A stretch of 6,319 nucleotides of DNA, from contig CAMYMX010000223.1 of the NCBI GenBank assembly GCA_947259605.1, forward strand, positions 1-6,319, written 5' to 3'. A program made the position numbers and the translations under genes. Shown here piece after piece: positions 1 to 6,063 of the stretch. This DNA comes from an uncultured Polyangiaceae bacterium (GTDB taxonomy: Bacteria; Myxococcota_A; Polyangia; Polyangiales; Houyiibacteriaceae). The notes beneath the pieces were generated by a model. It had not been told where the DNA came from. It did no database searches and saw only the letters and a program-made list of their open reading frames with translations. Every line of letters starts with the position of its first letter. Positions within the stretch are counted from its first letter, which is position 1.

Positions 1-125
1 CGATGCTGGTCTTGTTGATCTCGACCTGGTTGTCGATTCGAGTGGGGGCCCGGCTGTTTCGAGTGGGGTTCCTGCTGACCGGGACGATGCCGTCGCTGGC
101 GGAGCTTTGGCGTCAAGCCCGCTAA
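1..125 (+). CDS. C-terminal end of a probable ABC-2 type transporter permease (5' truncated by window edge)
   Basis: The reading frame entering the window ends at the TAA at 123-125. It contributes about 40 visible residues: a hydrophobic stretch (MLVLLISTWLSIRVGARLF) followed by FRVGFLLTGTMPSLAELWRQ and a basic end. A last transmembrane helix, then an 'R-[FY]RVG-LL-G--PSL-E' motif and a short cytoplasmic basic tail, is what I know from the C terminus of ABC-2/NatB-like export permeases, which pair with a separate ATPase subunit. The assignment rests only on this short tail, so the substrate is unknown. The ATG at 3-5 is an internal methionine, not the likely start. The gene converges on the phosphoesterase gene with 18 bases between the two stop codons and no obvious hairpin there. 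Confidence 0.65.
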   Translation, partial: MLVLLISTWLSIRVGARLFRVGFLLTGTMPSLAELWRQAR

Positions 126-143
126 GATCAGCGGGGCGCAGCT

Positions 144-812
144 CTACTCGAAGGGCGCCGGCATCGGCAGCGCGACCTCTTCGATGAGCGCACCAGTCGT
201 CGTCTCCGCTGCCGAATAAACCGACACGCGCATGGCGGCGAAATCGAGTACTGTGAACGACTGCTTGTCCTTGCGGTGAATCGTTCCGGCATTGACCACC
301 GTGAGCCCCGGAAACACGCGGACCATTCTGTGGTGGGTATGCCCGCCGATCATGAACTGAACCTCGCCATCGAGCATCAGCTCTCGAAGCGTCGGCATGT
401 CTTGGAGGGCGTATCCTCGAGTGTCGGGCAGAAGCCAGGCTTCATCGTCTTCCCCAACGCCGTGGCAGAGCATCGCTTCCCCCGCCGGGGTGGAGTACCG
501 GCGCGTTCGCGGCAGCGCTTCGATGAATGCCCGTGAGGCGTCGCTGATCTCGAGCGTGGCGTTCTCGAGAGACCGCTGCTCGCCCGACAGCAACCAGCGA
601 TCGTGATTGCCAGCGACGCATTGGACGCCTCGCGCCTCCAGCAAGCCGAGGGTCGTATCCGCATCGCCGTGACCATCGACCAAATCACCGACGCAGAGAA
701 TCGCTTCGAGGCTCATCGAGCCAAGCGCATCGAGCACGCGCTCGAGCGTTTCAGCCTCGCAGTGGACGTCGCCGATCACCCCCAATCGGCCGAGCTTGCC
801 CGTCTCGCTCAC
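144..812 (-). CDS. Calcineurin-like metallophosphoesterase
   Basis: A 222-residue protein with the full metal-binding signature of the metallophosphoesterase fold in order: GDVH (D15, H17), GDLVDG (D43, D46), GNHD (N69, H70, D71), a CHG motif (H117) and GGHTHH (H158, H160). These residues normally bind two divalent metal ions that activate water to hydrolyse a phosphomonoester or phosphodiester. The length and the single compact domain without signal peptide or membrane segment suit a small cytoplasmic enzyme of the YfcE/MJ0936-like kind. The physiological substrate cannot be told from sequence. The start is a GTG at 812, with GGAG only two bases upstream, which is close for a ribosome site. 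A second in-frame GTG lies just before the GDVH motif but would strip the first beta strand. It is transcribed divergently from serS, so it is probably a single-gene unit. Confidence 0.88.
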   Translation of the reverse strand: MSETGKLGRLGVIGDVHCEAETLERVLDALGSMSLEAILCVGDLVDGHGDADTTLGLLEARGVQCVAGNHDRWLLSGEQRSLENATLEISDASRAFIEALPRTRRYSTPAGEAMLCHGVGEDDEAWLLPDTRGYALQDMPTLRELMLDGEVQFMIGGHTHHRMVRVFPGLTVVNAGTIHRKDKQSFTVLDFAAMRVSVYSAAETTTGALIEEVALPMPAPFE

Positions 813-895
813 GGCTCCAACTTAGGTGCTTTTAACCGCCTAGCCAAGAAGTACGCGACTGGTGCTCGCTGGCCTCCTGTTGTAGACCCGCTTCC
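813..895. promoter_or_regulatory. Divergent intergenic region between phosphoesterase and serS
   Basis: These 83 bases are the only gap between two divergent starts (GTG at 812 minus, ATG at 896 plus), so promoters for both genes should lie here or slightly inside them. The left half has a short AT-richer patch (CTTAGGTGCTTTTAACC). I could not pick convincing -35 and -10 boxes for either direction. No purine-rich ribosome site precedes the serS ATG. No T-box, riboswitch or strong hairpin is evident. Confidence 0.4.
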
Positions 896-2218
896 ATGCT
901 CGACCTGCGCCATGTGAGCGAGAATCTGCCCGAGGTTAAGGCGGCCCTGACGCGCCGAGGTTTCGCCGATGCGAAGCTGCTGGATCGACTGGGGTCCCTC
1001 GCCGAAGAGCGACGATCGGTCATCACCGGGGTTGAGGCGCTGCGGCAGGCGCGAAACGAAGCCAGCCAGGCTATGGCAAAGGTCGCTGACAAGAAGTCCG
1101 ACGAGTTTCAGGCGAAGCGCGAGCAGCTCCGCAGCCTGGGCGACCAAATCAAGCAGGGCGAATCCCGGCAAGGCGAAGTCGAGGCCGAGCTCGAATCGAT
1201 CTTGCTCAACCTTCCGAACCTACCTCATGCCAGCACGCCTGACGGACTCAGCGAAGACGAAAACGTCGAGCTCCGGGTTTGGGGTGACAAGCCGGCCTTT
1301 GGCTTCGACGTCGTGGATCACGTCGAGATCGGCACGAGGCTCGACATCCTCGACTTCGAGCGTGCAGCCAAGATCAGCGGCTCGCGCTTCGTCGTACTCA
1401 AGGGCCTTGGGGCTCGCCTCAATCGCGCGTTGATGCAGTTCATGCTCGACGTTCACAGCACCGAACATGGGTACCAAGAGGTGTGGCCGCCGGTGCTCGT
1501 CAAAGACAGCGCCATGCGCGGCACCGGCCAGCTTCCAAAGTTCGCCAAAGACGCGTTCCGCATGGCCAAAGACGAGGAATGGGAAGCAGAGGCCGAGGCG
1601 CAGGGGCACGACCTGTATCTCGTACCGACCGCCGAAGTCCCGCTCACCAATCTCCACGCAGACGAGATTCTCTCTGGAGCCGACCTGCCGATCGCATACA
1701 CCGGATACACCGCCTGCTTTCGAAGCGAGGCAGGGAGCTACGGCAAAGACACACGCGGCATGATTCGGGTTCATCAGTTCGACAAGGTCGAGCTGGTCCG
1801 CTTTTGTCATCCAGAACGAGGCGAGGCGGAGCTCGAAGCGCTCACCCATCACGCCGAGTCGATCCTGCAAAAGCTCGGCCTCCACCATCGCGTCGTGCAG
1901 CTCTGCGCTGGAGACATGGGGTTTGCGGCGCAGAAATCCTACGACCTGGAGGTGTGGCTCCCCGCGCAGAACACCTACCGAGAGATTTCGAGCTGTTCTT
2001 GGTTTGGAGACTTCCAGGCACGGCGAATGCAGGCGCGGTTTCGGCCCGAAGAAAAAGCCAAGCCCCGCTTCCTTCACACACTCAACGGCTCGGGCCTTGC
2101 AATCGGCCGGACGCTGGTCGCCATTCTAGAGCAGAATCAACAGGCCGACGGAAGCGTGCTGATTCCTAAAGCGTTGCGCCCGTACATGGCCGGCCTAAAA
2201 AGAATCTCAGCGGCCTAG
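896..2218 (+). CDS. serS: Seryl-tRNA synthetase (serine--tRNA ligase)
   Basis: Cytoplasmic class II aminoacyl-tRNA synthetase that charges tRNA-Ser, and also tRNA-Sec where present, with serine using ATP. The 440 residues are close to the usual bacterial length of about 430. The start MLDLRHVSENLPEV matches the conserved N terminus of the family. Residues about 27-105 are rich in charged residues and leucine, as expected for the long antiparallel coiled-coil arm that grips the tRNA variable loop. The catalytic core follows: motif 1 around W197-P198-P199, the serine-binding PTAEVPL (T245, E247), motif 2 from F275-R276-S277-E278 through GSYGKDTRGM, and motif 3 NGSGLAIGR with the class-invariant arginine at R405. 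No key residue is missing. No Shine-Dalgarno sequence stands before the ATG. murB follows after 22 bases, suggesting a shared transcript. Confidence 0.97.
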   Translation: MLDLRHVSENLPEVKAALTRRGFADAKLLDRLGSLAEERRSVITGVEALRQARNEASQAMAKVADKKSDEFQAKREQLRSLGDQIKQGESRQGEVEAELESILLNLPNLPHASTPDGLSEDENVELRVWGDKPAFGFDVVDHVEIGTRLDILDFERAAKISGSRFVVLKGLGARLNRALMQFMLDVHSTEHGYQEVWPPVLVKDSAMRGTGQLPKFAKDAFRMAKDEEWEAEAEAQGHDLYLVPTAEVPLTNLHADEILSGADLPIAYTGYTACFRSEAGSYGKDTRGMIRVHQFDKVELVRFCHPERGEAELEALTHHAESILQKLGLHHRVVQLCAGDMGFAAQKSYDLEVWLPAQNTYREISSCSWFGDFQARRMQARFRPEEKAKPRFLHTLNGSGLAIGRTLVAILEQNQQADGSVLIPKALRPYMAGLKRISAA

Positions 2219-2240
2219 ATCAAGATCAGATGACCATTCG

Positions 2241-3287
2241 ATGACGACGCTCGAGATCGAACGCGACGTTTCGCTGGCCCCGCTCACCAGCTTGGAGCTC
2301 GGCGGACCCGCGAAGTATTTCGTCCGCGCCGCCGATGAAACCAGCCTCGTCGACGCGCTTCGTTGGGCGGCGAACGAAGAAGTACCGTCGGCAATCTTGG
2401 CTGGCGGTTCAAACCTCATCGTGCCTGACGAGGGCTACGAAGGGTTGGTCATTCAAATGGCAATCGCCGAGCTCGATTTTCGTGGGGGCGGAACGGTGAG
2501 CGCTGGGGCCGGAGTCGCTTGGGAAAAGGTCGTGGAAGGCGCGGTCGATCGCGGCTGGGCAGGGCTCGAATGCCTCTCGGGGATACCCGGGTCCACCGGT
2601 GCGACGCCCATCCAGAATGTCGGAGCCTACGGTGCAGAAGTCGCCGAGGTGATCGCACGGGTCCGTGTGCTTCGCCGCGACACGCTCACGTTCGATGAGC
2701 TCACTCCGGAGGACTGCGGCTTCGGGTATCGCGACAGCCGGTTCAAACGAGAGCCCGATCGCTTCGTCGTGTCCGGCGTGGATTTTGCCCTGCGCCCAAA
2801 CGGCCCCGGAGCGATTCGCTACGCCGAGCTTGCAAAGCACGTCGGACCCGATGCCACGCTTGCCGAGATCCGGCGCACTGTGCGTGCCCTTCGCCGCCAG
2901 AAGTCCATGTTGATCGAGCCGAACGACCCCAACCGTCGAAGCGCTGGCTCCTTCTTCCTGAATCCGGTCGTCGCCCTCGCGGATGCCGACCGGCTAGTCG
3001 AGCAGGCGATCAACGAGAAGCTGGTGAGCGCTATCGACGAAGTTCCGCGCTACGCCGCCGAGGGCGCCCAGGTGAAGCTCGCGGCTGGATGGCTCATTGA
3101 AAAGGCCGGAGTCGCGAAGGGTACCCGGCGCGGCGCGATGGGCGTCTCGAGCAAGCATGCCCTGGCGCTCGTCCACCACGGCGGCGGCACCACCGCCGAG
3201 CTGCTCGCGTTTGCCGACGAGATTCGTGCGCGCGTGCTCGACCGCTTCGGCGTCACACTCGAACGCGAGCCGCGACTGCTGGTCTAG
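2241..3287 (+). CDS. murB: UDP-N-acetylenolpyruvoylglucosamine reductase (MurB)
   Basis: Flavoenzyme of the cytoplasmic stage of peptidoglycan synthesis. It uses NADPH and bound FAD to reduce the enolpyruvyl group made by MurA, giving UDP-N-acetylmuramate. The 348 residues compare with 342 in E. coli. The FAD-binding half carries LGGPAKYFV (20-28), AGGSNLIV (54-61), GLECLSGIPGS (108-118) and PIQNVGAYG (123-131). The substrate half holds GYRDSRFK with the catalytic arginine R164, AGSFFLNPV with the proton-donating serine S237, and a C-terminal LEREPRLL, where E343 matches the catalytic glutamate (E325 in E. coli). Retention of the tyrosine-loop/GYRDS region points to a type I enzyme. The ATG at 2241 fits the family's N terminus, although only a weak purine patch (AAGATCAGATGA) precedes it. 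It probably shares a transcript with serS, and its stop lies one base from that of the convergent di-heme enzyme gene. Confidence 0.96.
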   Translation: MTTLEIERDVSLAPLTSLELGGPAKYFVRAADETSLVDALRWAANEEVPSAILAGGSNLIVPDEGYEGLVIQMAIAELDFRGGGTVSAGAGVAWEKVVEGAVDRGWAGLECLSGIPGSTGATPIQNVGAYGAEVAEVIARVRVLRRDTLTFDELTPEDCGFGYRDSRFKREPDRFVVSGVDFALRPNGPGAIRYAELAKHVGPDATLAEIRRTVRALRRQKSMLIEPNDPNRRSAGSFFLNPVVALADADRLVEQAINEKLVSAIDEVPRYAAEGAQVKLAAGWLIEKAGVAKGTRRGAMGVSSKHALALVHHGGGTTAELLAFADEIRARVLDRFGVTLEREPRLLV

Positions 3288-3288
3288 A

Positions 3289-4443
3289 TCACTGTGCGAA
3301 CGGGTCGCTGAACGCCGGGTTGGTCAACAACTCCTCGTCGGTCAGCGTGCGAAGAAAAGCAATGAGGTCCTGCTTTTCTTGCTCGGTGATCTCGAAACCG
3401 TTCAGAAAGCTGCTCTTGTTGGGGTTGTCGAAGCCGTCGCCCGCATTGGGCCCGCTTTCGATCATGCGGCCGCCGCGGGCATAGTGATCCACCACCTCTT
3501 CGAGCGTGGCGATCGAGCCATCGTGCATGTAGGGGGCGGTCACTGCGATGTTGCGAAGGCTTGGCGGCTTGAACTTTCCCTTGTCGGCTGGGTCGTTCGT
3601 GATGTCGAAGAGCCCCTGATTGCCTTCCGGGTAGCTCCCGTCCGCGTCGAGGTTGTACAGGCCGTTGTTGATGAAGGTCTGTTGATTGAATTCGCTACCG
3701 TCGTGATCGACCGCCTGGGAGAGCAGGAAGCCCCCATGACAGTGGAAGCACTCCAAGGCATCGGGCACGCCCGCCTCGGTGGTGCCGCCAAAGAACAGTG
3801 CCTTGCCGCGTTGCTCGGACAAGGTTAGCGCGCTCGAGCCGCGGTCGTGCTTCGAGTTGAAGCTGGTCAGCGCCCGCTGAAAAGAAGCGATCGCCTTGGT
3901 GATGCTGTCCAGATTAATCGGATCGGCCTGATTCGGAAAAGCCTCGGCGAACATCGCCGAATACCGCTCGACCTCGCGCAGCCGGCGAAGAAGCTCCGCT
4001 TCCATGTTGGTCATCCCAAGCTCGACCGGGTCCTCACCGAACATCGGCACCAGGGCTTGCTCTTCGAGGCGCACCACGGCCGGGTTTGCCCAGGTGAGCG
4101 ATGCCGCGTAGCCCGCGTTGGCCACGCTCATCGAGCTGCGCGGATGAATCTCGCCCGTCGAGCCTTCCGCTTGGGCTAGTCCATCGGTGAAGGCGAGCTC
4201 CTGCCGATGACAGCTCCCGCAGCTCTGGGTCTGGTTCCCCGAAAGCTTCGTGTCGTAGAACAGAAAACGACCGAGCTCGACCTTTGCCTCGGACATCGGG
4301 TTGTCCTCGGGAACGCGCGGCGGGGGCACGGTGTCCGGAAGGTTCCAGACCCATGCCCCGGACGCGGATGCGGTGTCGCTGTCACCGCATCCGGCCCAGA
4401 GGAGCAATGGCAACAAGATAAGCGTGTGGGAGAGGTGTTTCAT
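3289..4443 (-). CDS. mbnH: MbnH-family di-heme c-type cytochrome (MauG/bacterial cytochrome c peroxidase superfamily), lipoprotein-like
   Basis: A 384-residue exported di-heme protein. Seen in sequence: a signal peptide (residues 1-18, hydrophobic LILLPLLLW) ending in WAGC with Cys19 as a possible lipidation site; heme motif C75-G-S-C78-H79; W118, 39 residues after H79 as for the bridging tryptophan of bacterial peroxidases; RLEEQAL and PVELGM (Q129, E141), which fit the conserved peroxidase Gln and Glu; the second heme motif C232-F-H-C235-H236; and APYMHDGS with M306, a likely axial ligand. Known for the family: MbnH of Methylosinus uses peroxide and a bis-Fe(IV)-type state to turn a tryptophan of MbnP into kynurenine. 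Inferred here: the same reaction on the adjacent MbnP-like protein, 43 bases upstream. The start at 4443 was chosen for the signal peptide. The frame stays open 91 codons further upstream, but that extension is arginine-rich, lies antiparallel-free over mbnP's end in another frame, and would bury the signal. No clear ribosome site precedes the ATG. An ordinary cytochrome c peroxidase is less likely given the neighbour. Confidence 0.88.
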   Translation of the reverse strand: MKHLSHTLILLPLLLWAGCGDSDTASASGAWVWNLPDTVPPPRVPEDNPMSEAKVELGRFLFYDTKLSGNQTQSCGSCHRQELAFTDGLAQAEGSTGEIHPRSSMSVANAGYAASLTWANPAVVRLEEQALVPMFGEDPVELGMTNMEAELLRRLREVERYSAMFAEAFPNQADPINLDSITKAIASFQRALTSFNSKHDRGSSALTLSEQRGKALFFGGTTEAGVPDALECFHCHGGFLLSQAVDHDGSEFNQQTFINNGLYNLDADGSYPEGNQGLFDITNDPADKGKFKPPSLRNIAVTAPYMHDGSIATLEEVVDHYARGGRMIESGPNAGDGFDNPNKSSFLNGFEITEQEKQDLIAFLRTLTDEELLTNPAFSDPFAQ

Positions 4444-4486
4444 GGTGAGGTGTGACGGAGTCGTATCCAGGTGATGAGCAAGAAAC

Positions 4487-5317
4487 TCACTCGGCTGAGA
4501 AAAATTGCTGTGTTCCGGCGGGGGTCTCACCGAAGGGCAGGCCCAAATTGGCGAACAAGGGTCCGCAATCCGTGTCGGCCGGTTTCGACATGCAGCCCGC
4601 GTCGACCGCCATGTTCTGATCGAGCGCTGCGCCCTCAACCAGTTCCGCGTAGTCGGCCACCACGGTGCTCGCGCCCGCATCGAATGCACCAAACTCGACC
4701 TCGACACGGTTGCCATTCGCGCATTCTGTCACACCGCCGGCCATAGCGTCGCCCACACAGCCGGTGCTACCGAGGTGCATGCGCCAGTCGGTTTCGCTGA
4801 ACTGCCCGGAGTCGATTCGGAGGAACTTGTAGCCGCCCTGCCAGTTCCAGAAGAGCGAGGTGAGGTTCAACGGGCTCGGCGCCGTTGCGCTGTTCACGTG
4901 GTTGATCTCGAAGGGGACGCCCATTTTGAAGCGAAGGCCGTCGTAGTCCCCGGCGGGCACGGTGCCGCGCACGCTATCGTTGAGCTCTGGGTCGCCAAGC
5001 TCGCCGCAGTCGTCTTCGAAGTCTAGCAGAGCGACGCCACTGTTCTGGAAGCTGTTCTCTTCGAGCTGAACCGGCACCCAGGCGCCGGCGGCGTTCTTGA
5101 GCTCGACCTCTTGGACATAGAACCGGAAGTCGCTGAGCACGAGCGAGGTATCGTTCGCGCCGAGGTTGTTGTAGGTGTTCCCGCAGACAAACGCCTCCGT
5201 GCCCACGACGGCGGCAAAGCTGAGCTCGACGTCCTGTTGCTCTTGCGGCGCGCTCGCGTCGTCCCCGCAACCCAAAGCCAAGGCGCTGAGCGCCATCAGT
5301 GTCCCTAGTCTCTTCAT
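4487..5317 (-). CDS. mbnP: MbnP-family copper-binding protein (metallo-mystery pair four-Cys family), lipoprotein-like
   Basis: A 276-residue exported protein that I recognise as the MbnP-like family found next to MbnH-type di-heme enzymes (Myxococcus MXAN_0976-like). Seen: signal peptide MKRLGTLMALSALALGC with Cys17 as probable lipidation site, then GDD; LSDFRFYVQEVEL (61-73); GDYDGLRFKMGVPFEINH (123-140) ending in H140; LFWNWQGGYKFLRID (155-169) with W157 and W159; and WRMHLGSTGC (178-187) with W178 and H181. Mature cysteines are 45, 104, 187, 199, 242 and 251, which could form three disulfides. In characterised MbnP a tryptophan is oxidised to kynurenine and, with histidines, helps bind copper. 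Which tryptophan corresponds here is not decidable by eye. The start at 5317 was chosen because it begins the signal peptide and has GGAG six bases upstream; the open frame upstream lies over the preceding gene and is arginine-rich. It sits 17 bases after the 242-residue gene and 43 before mbnH. Confidence 0.9.
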   Translation of the reverse strand: MKRLGTLMALSALALGCGDDASAPQEQQDVELSFAAVVGTEAFVCGNTYNNLGANDTSLVLSDFRFYVQEVELKNAAGAWVPVQLEENSFQNSGVALLDFEDDCGELGDPELNDSVRGTVPAGDYDGLRFKMGVPFEINHVNSATAPSPLNLTSLFWNWQGGYKFLRIDSGQFSETDWRMHLGSTGCVGDAMAGGVTECANGNRVEVEFGAFDAGASTVVADYAELVEGAALDQNMAVDAGCMSKPADTDCGPLFANLGLPFGETPAGTQQFFSAE

Positions 5318-5323
5318 TCCATT

Positions 5324-5327
5324 CTCC
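5324..5327 (-). promoter_or_regulatory. Ribosome binding site of the MbnP-family gene
   Basis: On the minus strand GGAG stands six bases before the ATG at 5317. This is the best Shine-Dalgarno match in the four-gene cluster. It supports starting the protein at the signal peptide rather than at the upstream ATG at 5533. Confidence 0.7.
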
Positions 5328-5334
5328 GCGGTCT

Positions 5335-6063
5335 TTAGAGCCCGTCTTCCTTGCTGGGAAGGACAGCCTGCAACGACGACCGTACGTTTTCGGTTATCCG
5401 TTGTTGCACCGCGGTTGAGTCCTGCAGTGCAAAATCGATGCCATCGAACCACTTCGTATGGTCGATCTGAATGGAGACGCTCTCGACGACCGGGCCGTCG
5501 AACACGAGCGGACGGTCGAATCGCATCTCGCAAGGGAGGATCTCCCAGATCTCGGCGAGGAGAGCGGCCTGGTCCTCGCCCGCCTCGTCCTCGACCCGGC
5601 CCGCGATGACGACGCTGTTCTGCATCATATCCACGTTTTCGTCGGTCAATCCCTCCGCGTCCTGGTCAGCGGGCATCCCGATGACGCGAATCCCGCAGTA
5701 GCGCCCCGGAGGCGGCCGGAGGGTTCCCGCAAAGAGCGGGACTCCGGCACTTTCCATGAGATCGATCACCAGCGGGACGCCCAGGCTCGTCGGCGACGAG
5801 AACTCGTGCGCTTTCGCTCTCGCAGCTCTGACAAGTTTCCAGAGATCCAGGACGAAATTGTCGCAGCGGATCAGCTCGACCCGGCCGACCGCGATCACCG
5901 CCCGGTCGAGTCGCACCCGGTATCCCAAGTCGGTGCGGACTGCTGCTGGAGTCGCTGCAGGCTGGTAGGCGACATCGACCTCGATGCCGTCGGTCACCCG
6001 CATGCAGTTCGGCAGCAGCGCCATGCTGAAGAGCACAGCTGCGATCACGAAACTAAATCTCAT
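5335..6063 (-). CDS. Uncharacterised exported protein in the MbnP/MbnH cluster
   Basis: I do not recognise a named family. The 242 residues begin with a signal peptide (MRFSFVIAAVLFSMALLPNC). Cys20 would be the lipidation site, but asparagine before it is not a standard lipobox, so secretion without a lipid anchor is possible. The rest looks beta-rich: IEVDVAYQP, then GYRVRLDRAVIAVGRVELIRC (47-67, a beta-hairpin-like run), PLVIDLM, a GTLRPPPGRYCGIRVIG stretch (113-129), an acidic segment (133-164), ILPCEMRFD and VVESVSIQIDHTKWF. Cysteines at 67, 123 and 178 and histidine 86 (AHEF) are possible metal or disulfide residues. The ATG at 6063 overlaps the end of the barrel gene by 11 bases and the stop lies 17 bases before mbnP, so translation is probably coupled and the gene belongs to the same operon. 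A role as periplasmic partner of MbnP or of the barrel is inference only. Confidence 0.75.
   Translation of the reverse strand: MRFSFVIAAVLFSMALLPNCMRVTDGIEVDVAYQPAATPAAVRTDLGYRVRLDRAVIAVGRVELIRCDNFVLDLWKLVRAARAKAHEFSSPTSLGVPLVIDLMESAGVPLFAGTLRPPPGRYCGIRVIGMPADQDAEGLTDENVDMMQNSVVIAGRVEDEAGEDQAALLAEIWEILPCEMRFDRPLVFDGPVVESVSIQIDHTKWFDGIDFALQDSTAVQQRITENVRSSLQAVLPSKEDGL

Noticed and set aside
126..143. A possible bidirectional terminator between the permease end and the phosphoesterase end.
   Set aside because: The 18 bases form no stable stem followed by a T run in either direction.
1220..2077. A long open frame of 285 codons on the minus strand inside serS.
   Set aside because: It lies wholly within the well-conserved serS coding sequence and is the usual antisense shadow in GC-rich DNA, with no recognisable domain.
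3097..3828. A plus-strand open frame of 243 codons across the murB/mbnH junction.
   Set aside because: It overlaps the conserved C terminus of murB in another frame and then runs antisense through both the peroxidase-fold end and second heme region of mbnH. No signal or motif supports it.
4444..4486. A possible hidden methanobactin-like small peptide gene or regulatory hairpin between mbnP and mbnH.
   Set aside because: Only 43 bases, with no start codon plus cysteine-containing frame of useful length and no convincing inverted repeat.
4444..4716. An upstream extension of the MbnH frame by 91 codons, starting at 4716.
   Set aside because: The extension is arginine- and proline-rich, overlaps the end of mbnP in another frame on the same strand, and places a clear signal peptide in mid-protein. 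The start at 4443 gives a normal exported protein.
5318..5533. An upstream extension of the MbnP frame starting at 5533.
   Set aside because: It overlaps the 242-residue gene, has basic low-plausibility composition, and would precede the signal peptide and the good ribosome site at 5324-5327.
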